Shown one piece after another: positions 52,205 to 61,750 of a stretch of 64,000 nucleotides of DNA; positions within the stretch are counted from its first letter, which is position 1; every line of letters starts with the position of its first letter. The notes under the pieces were generated by a model. The model saw only the letters and a list, made by a program, of their open reading frames with translations, was not told the DNA's origin and ran no database searches. The position numbers were made by a program, and so were the translations under genes. The DNA is from Gimesia fumaroli. GTDB lineage: Bacteria > Planctomycetota > Planctomycetia > Planctomycetales > Planctomycetaceae. The stretch is from positions 1,087,501 to 1,151,500 of the forward strand of contig NZ_CP037452.1 in assembly GCF_007754425.1 (NCBI RefSeq). Direction: 5' to 3'.

Positions 52205-55200
52205 ATGCGACTCCTTACACTAAGTCTGTTTCTTTTCGTTTCTGCAAATCTGGTGAATGCTGCAGAAAAAACGAAACCGGACAAAGCGGCGGCAGTGGAT
52301 CAGAAGCAACTCCACTTCTTCGAGAAAGAAGTACGCCCCCTGCTGATCAAGCACTGTCTGGAATGTCACGGCGAGAAAAAGCAGAAAGGGGAATTACGAC
52401 TGGATTCCCTCAAGGCCATGTTGCAAGGGGGCGAAAGCGGACCGGCCATCGTTCCCGGTAAGGCGCATGAAAGCCTGCTGGTGGAAGCAATTAACTTTGA
52501 ATCCTTTGAAATGCCACCGGAACAGAAACTGTCAGACAAAGAAATTGCCACGCTAACCCGCTGGGTCACCACAGGTGCTTACTGGCCTGATAACGCCGGT
52601 TTTGTAATCAAGCAACGAAAGAACGAAACGTTCTTTACCGAAGAAGATCGCAGTTTCTGGGTGTTTCAGCCTGTGAAACAAACCAAAGTTCCCGCAGTAA
52701 AAGCAGAGGCCTGGTCGAAGAACCCGGTTGATGCCTTCATTTATGCTCGTTTGAAAAAAGAAGGACTGACCCCCGCTGGTGAAGCGGACCGTACAACGTT
52801 GATTCGACGTGCCTATTATGATTTAATCGGTTTGCCGCCTACGGTAGAGCAAATCAATGCTTTCGTGAATGATCCGTCTCCCGACGCCTGGCCTCGCTTG
52901 ATTGATGAACTTTTAGAGAGTCCGCACTACGGCGAAAAGTGGGCGCGGCACTGGCTGGATGTCGTACGTTACGCCGAGTCCGATGGGTTTAACCAGGATG
53001 CATTTCGTCCGCAAATCTGGCGTTACCGAGACTACGTGGTCCGTTCCTTCAATAGCGACAAGCCGTACTCTCAGTTCGTCAAAGAACAGTTGGCCGGTGA
53101 TGAAATTGCCCCGGAAGATCCCGAGGCACTGGCGGCGACCGGTTTTCTCAGACATTATCTTTACGAATATAATCAACGCGATTCCCGTACGCAGTGGAAT
53201 GATATTCTAGACAACATCACCGATGCCACCGGCGATGTGTTTATGGGGGTCAGCATGGGATGTGCCCGCTGTCACGATCACAAGTTTGATCCTATTCCGC
53301 ATCAGGACTACTACCGCCTGCGTGCCTTCTTTGCTCCGCTCATGCCTCGCGATGATGTTCCTTTTGTCACACCACGTGAACTGGCAGAATACAATCAGAA
53401 ATTAGATGCCTGGGAAAAGAAGACGGCGGCGATTCGTAAACAAATTGACGAATTGACGAAGAGCACACTGGAAAAAGCCGCGAAAAGTCAGATTAAAATG
53501 TTCCCGCCTGACTTGCAGGAAGTTATGGCCAAACCGGAACTGGAACGGACTGCACTGGAACATCAGTTGGCAGATCTCGTACAGCGTCAGGTCGACCTCA
53601 AGCAGAAATCCGCTTTGGGATCGCTCAAAAAGAGTGAGAAGCCCAATGGGAAAAAATACAATGAGCTGCTCAAGGAACTGGCAGCCTTTGATGATCTGAA
53701 ACCAAAACCATTGCCGACCGGCATGAGTGTAACCGATGCGCGCGGCGCAGCCCCCATCACAACCATCCCCGATGATCCGGAACATCGCCCGATTGATCCC
53801 GGCTTTCTATCTTTGTTAAAGCCAGGCGAAGCGGAAATTGTCCCGATTTCAACGGCCCCCCATTCTTCAGGCCGCCGCACAGCGCTGGCCAACTGGATGG
53901 TCGATCCTCAGAACCGATTGACCACGCGTGTCATGACGAATCGAGTGTGGCAGTATCACTTTGGTACCGGACTGGTTTCGACTGCCAATGACTTCGGTCA
54001 TATGGGCGAATCACCCACCCATCCCGAACTACTGGACTGGCTGACCAGTTATTTTGTCGACAACGGCTGGAGCATCAAAAATCTGCACCGTCTGATCATG
54101 AATTCGCAGACCTATCGCCTGTCTGCGTTTCATCCTGCGGCGAAACAGGCAGAACTCAAAGATCCACAAAACCGTCTGCATTGGCGTGCCAATATTCGCC
54201 GACTGAATGCAGAGGATATTCGTGATTCGGCACTCTTCCTCTCAGGTGAACTCGATATGAAACTGGGAGGTCCCAGTGTCAGAGCCAGCCAGACACGCCG
54301 CAGTATCTATACGATTATGAAACGTAACGTACAAGACCCAGTTTTAGGTGCATTTGATTTGCCCGGCGGGATTAAAAGCGTCGCGCAACGGGACGTTACA
54401 ACCACGGCAAATCAGGCCCTGTTAATGATCAATGGTGACTGGTTCCTCAAACGAGCAAATGCGATGGCCCGTGCTTTGAAAGCCAAGTCCTTTGCCAATG
54501 ATCAAGAGCTGATTACGTATTTGCATAAGAAGACGTATGGCAAAGCCCCCGAACCTGCTGAAGTTGAGTTACTGTCCGGGTTCCTGAAGTCTCAGGAAAA
54601 ACGCATCAAAGCCGAAGCTGACAGCCAGGAACAAACTTTTATCGGTCAAATAACACAAACGACCGGCGAAGCCGTCAAGCTCGGGAAAGGTTCTACACTG
54701 AGCAACCTGCATGTTGCCCAATCAAAATCGCTTCCCGATCAGGATTTCACGATCGAAGCTTACGTGCAATTAGAGTCGATCTATGACAATGCCGCCGTCA
54801 GTACTATTGCCTCACAATGGACGGGAAACAACAAACAGCGAGGCTGGTCGCTGGGCGTGACCAGCAAGAAGTCGGCTTACAAACCTCGGAATTTGATTCT
54901 ACAACTGGTGGGCAACAACAAGGCCGGGAAACTGACCTATGAAGTGGTGCCCTCCAACCTGCACCTGGAATTGAACAAGCCTTATTATGTTGCAGCGACT
55001 GTTAAAATTTCTGAAGCCGGTGAATCGGGAATTCAGTTTTACGTGAAAGAACTGTTTTCCAAGAAACCGCTCCAGAGCGTCTCTGTCAAACATAAAGTCA
55101 TCAGTGACTATCGTCCTGAGAACAATCTGGTACTGGGCGGACGCGATAAAACATCTGGCAGTAACTGGAATGGCCTGCTGGATAACGTGCGGCTGTCGGG

Positions 55201-55438
55201 AGCTGCATTGAGTCAGGAAGAACTCCTGATTCAAGATAGTGGGAAAAACCCCTCAGCGACGATTGCGTTCTGGCAATTCAATACCAAGAGCGGACTTTTG
55301 AAAAACAGTCTGGCAAATGCACTGCATATCTTGCCTCCCTCTGAAACTTCGATGGGCGCCAGCGATGCTCGCCATCAGGCACTGGCAGATTTATGTCACG
55401 TCTTCTTGAACTCCAATGAATTTCTCTACATCGATTAA
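52205..55438 (+). CDS. Planctomycete cytochrome / DUF1549 / DUF1553 protein with inserted LamG-like domain
   Basis: A 1,077-residue exported protein. The ATG at 52205 follows AAGAGG and gives the signal peptide RLLTLSLFLFVSANLVNAA. Residues about 36-115 form the cytochrome-like domain with heme-binding C51-L-E-C-H55. DUF1549 follows (FIYARLKKEGLTPAGEADRTTLIRRAYYDLIGLPPT, then GCARCHDHKFDPIPHQDYYRL, a second C-x-x-C-H). DUF1553 runs from about residue 560 (TRVMTNRVWQYHFGTGLVSTANDFGHMGESPTHPELLDWL). A concanavalin/LamG-like beta domain of roughly 220 residues sits just before the last 20 residues. It is paired with the DUF1501 gene 41 bases downstream. Extracellular redox or polymer-handling is inferred. 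Confidence 0.9.
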   Translation: MRLLTLSLFLFVSANLVNAAEKTKPDKAAAVDQKQLHFFEKEVRPLLIKHCLECHGEKKQKGELRLDSLKAMLQGGESGPAIVPGKAHESLLVEAINFESFEMPPEQKLSDKEIATLTRWVTTGAYWPDNAGFVIKQRKNETFFTEEDRSFWVFQPVKQTKVPAVKAEAWSKNPVDAFIYARLKKEGLTPAGEADRTTLIRRAYYDLIGLPPTVEQINAFVNDPSPDAWPRLIDELLESPHYGEKWARHWLDVVRYAESDGFNQDAFRPQIWRYRDYVVRSFNSDKPYSQFVKEQLAGDEIAPEDPEALAATGFLRHYLYEYNQRDSRTQWNDILDNITDATGDVFMGVSMGCARCHDHKFDPIPHQDYYRLRAFFAPLMPRDDVPFVTPRELAEYNQKLDAWEKKTAAIRKQIDELTKSTLEKAAKSQIKMFPPDLQEVMAKPELERTALEHQLADLVQRQVDLKQKSALGSLKKSEKPNGKKYNELLKELAAFDDLKPKPLPTGMSVTDARGAAPITTIPDDPEHRPIDPGFLSLLKPGEAEIVPISTAPHSSGRRTALANWMVDPQNRLTTRVMTNRVWQYHFGTGLVSTANDFGHMGESPTHPELLDWLTSYFVDNGWSIKNLHRLIMNSQTYRLSAFHPAAKQAELKDPQNRLHWRANIRRLNAEDIRDSALFLSGELDMKLGGPSVRASQTRRSIYTIMKRNVQDPVLGAFDLPGGIKSVAQRDVTTTANQALLMINGDWFLKRANAMARALKAKSFANDQELITYLHKKTYGKAPEPAEVELLSGFLKSQEKRIKAEADSQEQTFIGQITQTTGEAVKLGKGSTLSNLHVAQSKSLPDQDFTIEAYVQLESIYDNAAVSTIASQWTGNNKQRGWSLGVTSKKSAYKPRNLILQLVGNNKAGKLTYEVVPSNLHLELNKPYYVAATVKISEAGESGIQFYVKELFSKKPLQSVSVKHKVISDYRPENNLVLGGRDKTSGSNWNGLLDNVRLSGAALSQEELLIQDSGKNPSATIAFWQFNTKSGLLKNSLANALHILPPSETSMGASDARHQALADLCHVFLNSNEFLYID

Positions 55439-55479
55439 TCATTCGTGACTCACGATAGTAATAGCGGAAAGATAGACTT

Positions 55480-56931
55480 ATGAGCAATCAATCACCACAG
55501 GCATTTCCTGATTCGACGATGAGCCGACGTCAACTGCTGTATTCGGCTGGTGCCGGTTTCGGCGGGCTTGCCTTGAATGCGATCATGGCGGAACAGGCCA
55601 ATGCGGCTGCCAAAGCCAGTGCTAAACCACTGTCGCCTCTCTCAGCCAAACAGACACACTTTCCGGCGACGGCGAAAAGTGTCATCTTCCTGTTTATGGA
55701 AGGGGGCCCGAGCCATATCGACCTGTTTGATCCCAAACCACAATTGCAGAAACTGGCCGGGAAACCGCTTCCGGAGAGTTTTAAAAAACCGATTACCGCG
55801 ATGGGCGAAATCAACGCACCACTGCTTCCTTCCCAACGAAAATGGAAACAGCATGGCGAAGCGGGAACCTGGATTTCCGATTGGTTGCCCCACACCGCGA
55901 AGTGCGCCGACGACATTGCTGTCTTACGCGGTTGCTGGACGAACGGAATCAATCATGCAGGTGGCGTCTGTCAGATGAATACCTGCATTCCGCTCGCCGG
56001 ACGTCCTTCTTTAGGCAGTTGGGTGACCTATGGTCTGGGAACGGAAAATGAAAGCCTGCCTGCATTCGTTGTGATTCAGGACAACAATGGAACTGTGGTC
56101 AACGGTCCGCGTAACTGGGGAACCGCGTTTATTCCTGCCGTTTATCAGGGGACGCGTTTGAATACCGGGAAAACACCGATTTCCAATTTGTACCGGCCCG
56201 AAGAAATTTTCCCATCCCAGGAATCCGGCAAGCTGGACTTACTGGCGCAGTTAAATAAACGTCATGCAGAGTCGCGAAAACAGCAGTCGGAGTTGGCTGC
56301 CCGGATGGAGTCTTATGAGCTGGCGTTTCGCATGCAGGCTGCTGCTCCGGAAGCCGTCGATCTGACGCAGGAAACGGAAGCCACTTATAAGATGTATGGC
56401 ATGGATGAGAAAGAGACCAAGGTCTATGGTACGAACTGTCTGTTAGCACGTCGTCTGGTCGAGCGGGGTGTCCGCTTTGTTCAACTTTACAATGGTGCCG
56501 GTAGTAAATGGGATTCTCATTCCGGCATCGAGAAACGTCATGCGGCGCTTTGCAAAGGCATGGATAAATGTGTTTCCGGTCTACTGACCGACCTCAAGCA
56601 ACGCGGCCTGTTAGATTCCACGCTCGTGGTCTGGGGCGGCGAATTTGGTCGAACTCCCATGAGTGAAAAAGGAGACGGCCGCGATCATAACCCGACCGGG
56701 TTCACTATGTGGATGGCGGGCGGCGGTGTCAAAGGCGGCCAGACCATTGGTGGAACCGATGAGCTGGGGCTCTATGCGGTGGAAGACCGGATGCATGTCC
56801 GTGACATTCATACCAGCATTTATCACTTGATGGGCCTGAGCAACATGAAACTCGAATACCGCCACAAGGGAAGCCCGGAACGACCCACCTTGAACGAAGG
56901 TGAGTTCATGAAAAAACTGGTGACTGGTTAG
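55480..56931 (+). CDS. DUF1501 (sulfatase-like) Tat-exported protein, first copy
   Basis: A 483-residue protein with a twin-arginine signal (MSRRQLLYSAGAGFGGLALNAIM, residues 14-36). The alkaline-phosphatase-like DUF1501 fold is seen in VIFLFMEGGPSHIDLFDPKP, GKPLPESFKKP, then LRGCWTNGINHAGG, VRFVQLYN, GLLDSTLVVWGGEFGRTPMSE and GRDHNPTGFTMWMAGGG. D and H residues in these blocks suggest metal binding as in sulfatases, but the sulfatase formylglycine motif is absent. DUF1501 proteins are nearly always encoded beside cytochrome/DUF1549/DUF1553 proteins; their substrate is unknown. A terminator follows at 56977. Confidence 0.93.
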   Translation: MSNQSPQAFPDSTMSRRQLLYSAGAGFGGLALNAIMAEQANAAAKASAKPLSPLSAKQTHFPATAKSVIFLFMEGGPSHIDLFDPKPQLQKLAGKPLPESFKKPITAMGEINAPLLPSQRKWKQHGEAGTWISDWLPHTAKCADDIAVLRGCWTNGINHAGGVCQMNTCIPLAGRPSLGSWVTYGLGTENESLPAFVVIQDNNGTVVNGPRNWGTAFIPAVYQGTRLNTGKTPISNLYRPEEIFPSQESGKLDLLAQLNKRHAESRKQQSELAARMESYELAFRMQAAAPEAVDLTQETEATYKMYGMDEKETKVYGTNCLLARRLVERGVRFVQLYNGAGSKWDSHSGIEKRHAALCKGMDKCVSGLLTDLKQRGLLDSTLVVWGGEFGRTPMSEKGDGRDHNPTGFTMWMAGGGVKGGQTIGGTDELGLYAVEDRMHVRDIHTSIYHLMGLSNMKLEYRHKGSPERPTLNEGEFMKKLVTG

Positions 56932-56976
56932 TCGTTCCTAAGTCTCATTCTGAAAAAGAGTTACGTGATATATGCG

Positions 56977-57015
56977 AGGGTTTGAGTGTCTCAAGATGCT
57001 CAAACCCTTGCTTTT
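56977..57015 (+). terminator. Terminator between the two cytochrome/DUF1501 modules
   Basis: AGGGTTTGAG (56977-56986) pairs with CTCAAACCCT (56999-57008) over a 12-base loop, followed by TGCTTTTT. It lies 45 bases after the first DUF1501 stop and ends the first unit. Confidence 0.7.
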
Positions 57016-57074
57016 TGCATAAACCAGATAATTTCACTCTTTTCCTTGAATCAAACTCGTTTGAAAATCCTCTC

Positions 57075-57105
57075 TTGCACTTACGCGTTAAACCGATACT
57101 ATAAT
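57075..57105 (+). promoter_or_regulatory. Candidate promoter of the second cytochrome/DUF1501 module
   Basis: TTGCAC (57075-57080) and TATAAT (57100-57105) with a rather long 19-base spacer, just after the terminator. The leader to the ATG at 57221 would be about 110 bases. Confidence 0.35.
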
Positions 57106-57163
57106 ATATAAGCAACTCTAAGATATTATTGTTCTTTGAGTGCGATGTGCCCTCCATAAAATA

Positions 57164-57184
57164 CTATCCCGTCATCAGGGATAG
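57164..57184 (+). other. Perfect seven-base-pair hairpin in the leader of the second module
   Basis: CTATCCC (57164-57170) pairs with GGGATAG (57178-57184) over a seven-base loop, 37 bases before the ATG. It may act on mRNA stability or translation; no known riboswitch is recognised. Confidence 0.35.
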
Positions 57185-57220
57185 CCCACACTTAAACCAT
57201 AACCAAGAGAGTCTTCTTCT

Positions 57221-60130
57221 ATGAACGGGCGACTTTTCCTGGCGTGTCTGTTTTCAGTTTCTTTTAGTCTGAGTGCTGCTCAAGCCGAAGACACTGCAAA
57301 AAAAACGGATACCCTCTCTTTTGAAAATGATGTGCGCAAAATTCTCAAAATTCACTGTCTGCACTGTCACGGTGAGAATGGTGAAACTGAGGGGAGTCTC
57401 GACCTGCGTCTCAAACGTCTGATGGTCAAAGGCGGCGACAGCGGCCCCTCCATCGTTCCCGGAAAAAGTGGCGAAAGCGAATTAATTGCCCGCATTGAAG
57501 CCAAGGAAATGCCCCCCGAAGGCAAACATATGCCCGAGGAAGAACTGGCGATTCTCAAACGCTGGGTTGATCAGGGTGCACACACGCTGCGACCAGAGCC
57601 GGAAAAAATTGACGCTGATTACGTTTTCCCGGATGAATTGGCGTTCTGGTCTTTTCAACCGGTGAAAAATAATGCCGTTCCCAAAGTCAAACAATCCAAA
57701 CTGGTTCGCCAGCCCGTGGATGCGTTTCTCTTGTCCAAGCTTGAAGAGAAAGATCTGACCTATACTTCAGAGGCTTCAAAAGCAGCACTGGCGCGTCGTG
57801 CATTTTTTGATCTGATCGGTCTGCCTCCGACACCTGCAGAACTGAAACAGTTTCTCAATGACAAAAGCCCCGACGCTTACGAAAAAATGATCGACCGTCT
57901 ACTGGCATCAAAACACTATGGCGAACGTTGGGGACGTCACTGGCTGGATGTTGCCGGCTATGCGGACTCTGAAGGTTACAACAACAAAGATATGGAACGT
58001 CCCTGGGCATATCGTTATCGCGATTATGTGATCCGCGCGTTCAATGAAGATAAACCCTACGATCAGTTTCTGCAGGAGCAACTGGCGGGCGATGAAATGG
58101 TCAAGCCCCCCTATCATAAGCTGAAGCCGGAAGAAATGGAAAAACTGGTGGCGACCGGATTCCTGCGGATGGCCCCGGATGGTACGGGAAGCAACCCCGC
58201 CGAAAAAGAGGTCGCGAAGAATCAGGTGATTACGGATACGGTGGATATTGTCTCGTCATCGATTTTGGGTTTGACGGTCGCGTGTGCCCAGTGTCACGAT
58301 CACAAATACGATCCCATTCCTCAGAACGACTACTATCGCTTCCGCGCCATTTTTGAACCGGCGTTTGACTGGAAAAACTGGCGAACGCCCGCAGCGCGTC
58401 GTATTTCGATCATGTCGGATGCAGACCGAAAAATCGCCAATGAATTTGAAGCCGAGGCAAAAAAAATCCTCGCGGAACGCACCGAACTGGTTAACAAGTT
58501 TATCGACCGGACATTAGAACGCGAGCTGTTGGATGTTCCCGAAGAGAAACGGGACGCAATGCGCAAAGCTTATAAAACAACCGGAAAGAAACGAACCAAA
58601 GAGCAGGTCGCCATGCTCAAAGAGTATCCGCGGATTAACCGTCTGTCGGCCGGCTCGCTGTATTTGTATGACCGGACTCTGCATGAGCAATCCGGCAAAG
58701 AAACTCAGAAAGCCAAAGAACTGGCCAAAACGCTGGTCGAAAAAATCAAAAAAGAAACGCTGGAGAAAATTCCGGAAGCACAACGGGCAGCCGCATTAGC
58801 AGCCCAGAAAGCGGATGCGAAAAAACGGACGGAAGAACAAAAGAAAATTATTGCCGAATTTCCGGCGCTGTTGGTTTCCACTTCCAACCTCGCGGAGTTT
58901 GATAAGGCAGGGGCCGCACAGGTCCAGCATCATAAGGATGAAGCCAAACGGTTCATGGAACTGAAAACGACGGCGATTCTGAAGGAGTACAGCGACAAAG
59001 CAACTGCGATCCGCGACAAGAAACCGAAAGAAGAGTTCATTCGGGTGTTGACGGAAGTGCCCGGCAAGGTCCCTAAAACCTTCTTCTTCAATCGAGGTGA
59101 TTTCGAGCAACCCAAGCATGAATTGTTGCCGGCCGGCCTGACGGTGATTAAATCCAATCTGGAAAAAACGGTTGAGATCCCTGCCGTTAATAAGGAATTG
59201 CCGACCACCGGGCGCCGATTGGCATATGCGAAGTATATCACCAGCGGCCAGCATCCTCTGACCGCACGGGTTTTCGTGAATCGACTCTGGCTGCATCATT
59301 TCGGCAAAGGCATCGTCGCCTCACCCACCGATTTCGGAAAGCTGGGCATCCCTCCAACACATCTGGAACTGTTAGACTGGCTGGCGAACGACTTCGTATC
59401 GCATGGCTGGAAAATCAAACGTCTGCATAAAATGCTGATGACGTCCACCGCTTATAAGCAAAGTTCGCAACGTTCCGACGAATACGATGTAGCCGACCCG
59501 GACAATCTGCTTTACGGACATATGCCCGTTCGCCGTCTGGAAGCGGAAACGATTCGCGATTCCATTATCGCGGTCACCGGAAAACTCAAAACCGACCTGT
59601 ATGGTCAGCCTGTACCCGTGAAAGAAGATGAAGTCGGACAGATCGTTGTCGGCGTCGCAAACGTTGATTCGGCGGGCCGCCAGGGAAAAGCGATCAAAAT
59701 GGATGATCGCAAATTCCGTCGCAGTATCTATGTGGCCGTCAGTCGCAGTAAGCCCCTGGCGGTGCTTGATATGTTCGATGCTCCGAAAATGGAGCCGAAT
59801 TGTGAAAAGCGTTCTTCTTCCACCGTCGCGCCACAATCCCTGTTGATGATGAACAGCGGCTTTATGGTCGAACATGCCGAATATTTTGCAGAGCGACTGG
59901 AAAAAGAACAGGCCGGAAATCAAGCCGAACAGGTCAAACTAGCCTGGATGCTTGCGTTTGGAAAAGAACCTTCCACTGAAGAAGTGCAGCAGTCAGTCGA
60001 ATTTATCAAGTCGCAGGTCCCCCAGTTCAAGACAACAGCGAAGGCTGCCGGTAAAACGCCGGAGCAACTGGCACTGGCAACCTTCTGCCAGGCATTGTTG
60101 AGCAGCAACGGGTTTCTGTATGTTGACTAG
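57221..60130 (+). CDS. Planctomycete cytochrome / DUF1549 / DUF1553 protein, second copy
   Basis: A 969-residue exported protein (signal RLFLACLFSVSFSLSAAQA). C46-L-H-C-H50 is the heme motif of the cytochrome-like domain. DUF1549 follows (PVDAFLLSKLEEKDLTY, RRAFFDLIGLPPTPAEL, CAQCHDHKYDPIPQNDYY). A long charged helical insert of about 230 residues (KKILAERTELVNKFIDRTLEREL and following) comes next, then DUF1553 (TARVFVNRLWLHHFGKGIVASPTDFG) ending SNGFLYVD. It lacks the LamG-like insert of the first copy but has this longer helical insert instead. It is paired with the DUF1501 gene at 60195. Confidence 0.92.
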   Translation: MNGRLFLACLFSVSFSLSAAQAEDTAKKTDTLSFENDVRKILKIHCLHCHGENGETEGSLDLRLKRLMVKGGDSGPSIVPGKSGESELIARIEAKEMPPEGKHMPEEELAILKRWVDQGAHTLRPEPEKIDADYVFPDELAFWSFQPVKNNAVPKVKQSKLVRQPVDAFLLSKLEEKDLTYTSEASKAALARRAFFDLIGLPPTPAELKQFLNDKSPDAYEKMIDRLLASKHYGERWGRHWLDVAGYADSEGYNNKDMERPWAYRYRDYVIRAFNEDKPYDQFLQEQLAGDEMVKPPYHKLKPEEMEKLVATGFLRMAPDGTGSNPAEKEVAKNQVITDTVDIVSSSILGLTVACAQCHDHKYDPIPQNDYYRFRAIFEPAFDWKNWRTPAARRISIMSDADRKIANEFEAEAKKILAERTELVNKFIDRTLERELLDVPEEKRDAMRKAYKTTGKKRTKEQVAMLKEYPRINRLSAGSLYLYDRTLHEQSGKETQKAKELAKTLVEKIKKETLEKIPEAQRAAALAAQKADAKKRTEEQKKIIAEFPALLVSTSNLAEFDKAGAAQVQHHKDEAKRFMELKTTAILKEYSDKATAIRDKKPKEEFIRVLTEVPGKVPKTFFFNRGDFEQPKHELLPAGLTVIKSNLEKTVEIPAVNKELPTTGRRLAYAKYITSGQHPLTARVFVNRLWLHHFGKGIVASPTDFGKLGIPPTHLELLDWLANDFVSHGWKIKRLHKMLMTSTAYKQSSQRSDEYDVADPDNLLYGHMPVRRLEAETIRDSIIAVTGKLKTDLYGQPVPVKEDEVGQIVVGVANVDSAGRQGKAIKMDDRKFRRSIYVAVSRSKPLAVLDMFDAPKMEPNCEKRSSSTVAPQSLLMMNSGFMVEHAEYFAERLEKEQAGNQAEQVKLAWMLAFGKEPSTEEVQQSVEFIKSQVPQFKTTAKAAGKTPEQLALATFCQALLSSNGFLYVD

Positions 60131-60194
60131 AATCGATTGACATTGAATCAGCTTTAAAATTTATTGACGCCTGGTATCAGATCGGTATCGAATT

Positions 60195-61658
60195 ATGAAT
60201 CATAAACCAACTATCTCAGCCGCCCATTCCCGCCGCCACTTTCTGGCGACCAGTTCCATGGGCATTGGTTCTGTCGCGTTATCCTGGTTATTGAATCAGG
60301 AACAGTTACAGGCCAAGACTCCCGTGGTGCGGCCTGAGCTGGAGAAGAAACATTTTGACCTGAAGCTGAAGCCCACGCATCACGCTCCCAAAGCGAAAGC
60401 CATGATCTCCATGTTCATGCAGGGCGGCCCCAGTCATCTGGACATGTTCGACCCCAAGCCAATGCTGCAAAAATATGACGGCAAGAAATTCCCGGGCGAT
60501 ATTAAATATGACAATGCCGCCCAGGCGAGTTCCAAAGTGCTTGGCAGTCCCTGGAAATTCAGTAAGCATGGCGAATGTGGTACCGAATTATCGGAACTAT
60601 TGCCCGGTTTGAGTGAAGTTGTGGACGACATCGTACTGATGCGGTCGATGCATACCGGCGTGAATAATCATGGTCAGTCGATTTATGCGATGCACAGTGG
60701 TCGGATCCTTCCCGGTCGGCCGACCTTGGGAAGCTGGCTGACTTACGGATTGGGTTGTGAATCTGAAAACCTGCCCGCGTATATCGCGATGGTGGACCCG
60801 GGCGGCGCACCTGTGCTCGGCGTAGATAACTGGACCAACGGTTGGCTGCCTTCCCTTTATCAGGGAACCGTGATTCGTCCTAAAGAGCCACGGATACTGA
60901 ATCTGAATGCGCCCCCGCACCTCAGCGGAACAGCGCAGGAAAAATATCTTGATTTCCTCGGTAAACTGAATCAACGTCATCTGAATCAGCATCCGGGCGA
61001 AGACGATCTTTCTGCCCGCATCGCCAGCTATGAATTGGCAGCCAAGATGCAGACCGCGGCGACGGAAGCACTTGACCTGAGTAAAGAAACGAAAGCCACG
61101 CAAGCCATGTACGGGATTGATGTGCCCGAATCAGCCGAGTTCGGCAAACGTTGTCTGATCTCCCGCCGCTTAATTGAACGTGGCGTGCGTTTTGTGCAGA
61201 TTATGACCGGGAATCAGCACTGGGATCACCACACCAGTATGCGAACTTCGCTGCCACGAACCTGTAAACGGGTGGACGTGCCTTCTGCCGGCCTGGTCAA
61301 AGACCTGAAGCAACGCGGTCTGCTGGACGAAACGCTCGTGCATTGGGGCGGCGAAATGGGACGTTTGCCTGTGATCCAGAATGACGCCGGCGTTGCGAAA
61401 CAGGGCCGCGATCATAACACCTACGGCTTCAGCATGTGGCTGGCGGGCGGCGGTTTAAAATCGGGTATGACATACGGCGAGACTGATGATTTCGGTCACT
61501 ATGCGGTGAAAGATAAGGTCAGCCATAGTGATTATCACGCGACCTTGATGCATCTATTCGGCCTCGATGCCGAGCGACTGACCTTCACCCGCAATGCTGC
61601 AGAGCAGACACTGATTGACGGTCAACCCTGTCGCATTGTGAATGAAATCATTGCCTGA
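60195..61658 (+). CDS. DUF1501 (sulfatase-like) Tat-exported protein, second copy
   Basis: A 487-residue protein with a Tat signal (HSRRHFLATSSMGIGSVALSWLL, residues 11-33). DUF1501 blocks are MISMFMQGGPSHLDMFDPKP, LMRSMHTGVNNHGQS, GVRFVQIMTGNQHWDHH, LVHWGGEMGRLPVIQ and GRDHNTYGFSMWLAGGGLKSG. It differs from the copy at 55480 mainly in the middle. It lies 64 bases after its cytochrome partner and ends at a strong terminator. Confidence 0.93.
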   Translation: MNHKPTISAAHSRRHFLATSSMGIGSVALSWLLNQEQLQAKTPVVRPELEKKHFDLKLKPTHHAPKAKAMISMFMQGGPSHLDMFDPKPMLQKYDGKKFPGDIKYDNAAQASSKVLGSPWKFSKHGECGTELSELLPGLSEVVDDIVLMRSMHTGVNNHGQSIYAMHSGRILPGRPTLGSWLTYGLGCESENLPAYIAMVDPGGAPVLGVDNWTNGWLPSLYQGTVIRPKEPRILNLNAPPHLSGTAQEKYLDFLGKLNQRHLNQHPGEDDLSARIASYELAAKMQTAATEALDLSKETKATQAMYGIDVPESAEFGKRCLISRRLIERGVRFVQIMTGNQHWDHHTSMRTSLPRTCKRVDVPSAGLVKDLKQRGLLDETLVHWGGEMGRLPVIQNDAGVAKQGRDHNTYGFSMWLAGGGLKSGMTYGETDDFGHYAVKDKVSHSDYHATLMHLFGLDAERLTFTRNAAEQTLIDGQPCRIVNEIIA

Positions 61659-61691
61659 GTTCAGTCAGTAAATGTGCCGATACATATCGAT

Positions 61692-61723
61692 AAAAAACGC
61701 CCTGTTGAACCAGGGCGTTTTTT
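61692..61723. terminator. Bidirectional intrinsic terminator
   Basis: ACGCCCTG (61697-61704) pairs with CAGGGCGT (61711-61718) over a six-base loop, flanked by six A on the left and six T on the right. It therefore serves both the DUF1501 gene and the convergent RidA gene. Confidence 0.9.
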
Positions 61724-61750
61724 GTTTGACTCATCAATGTGGGTGCTGCA

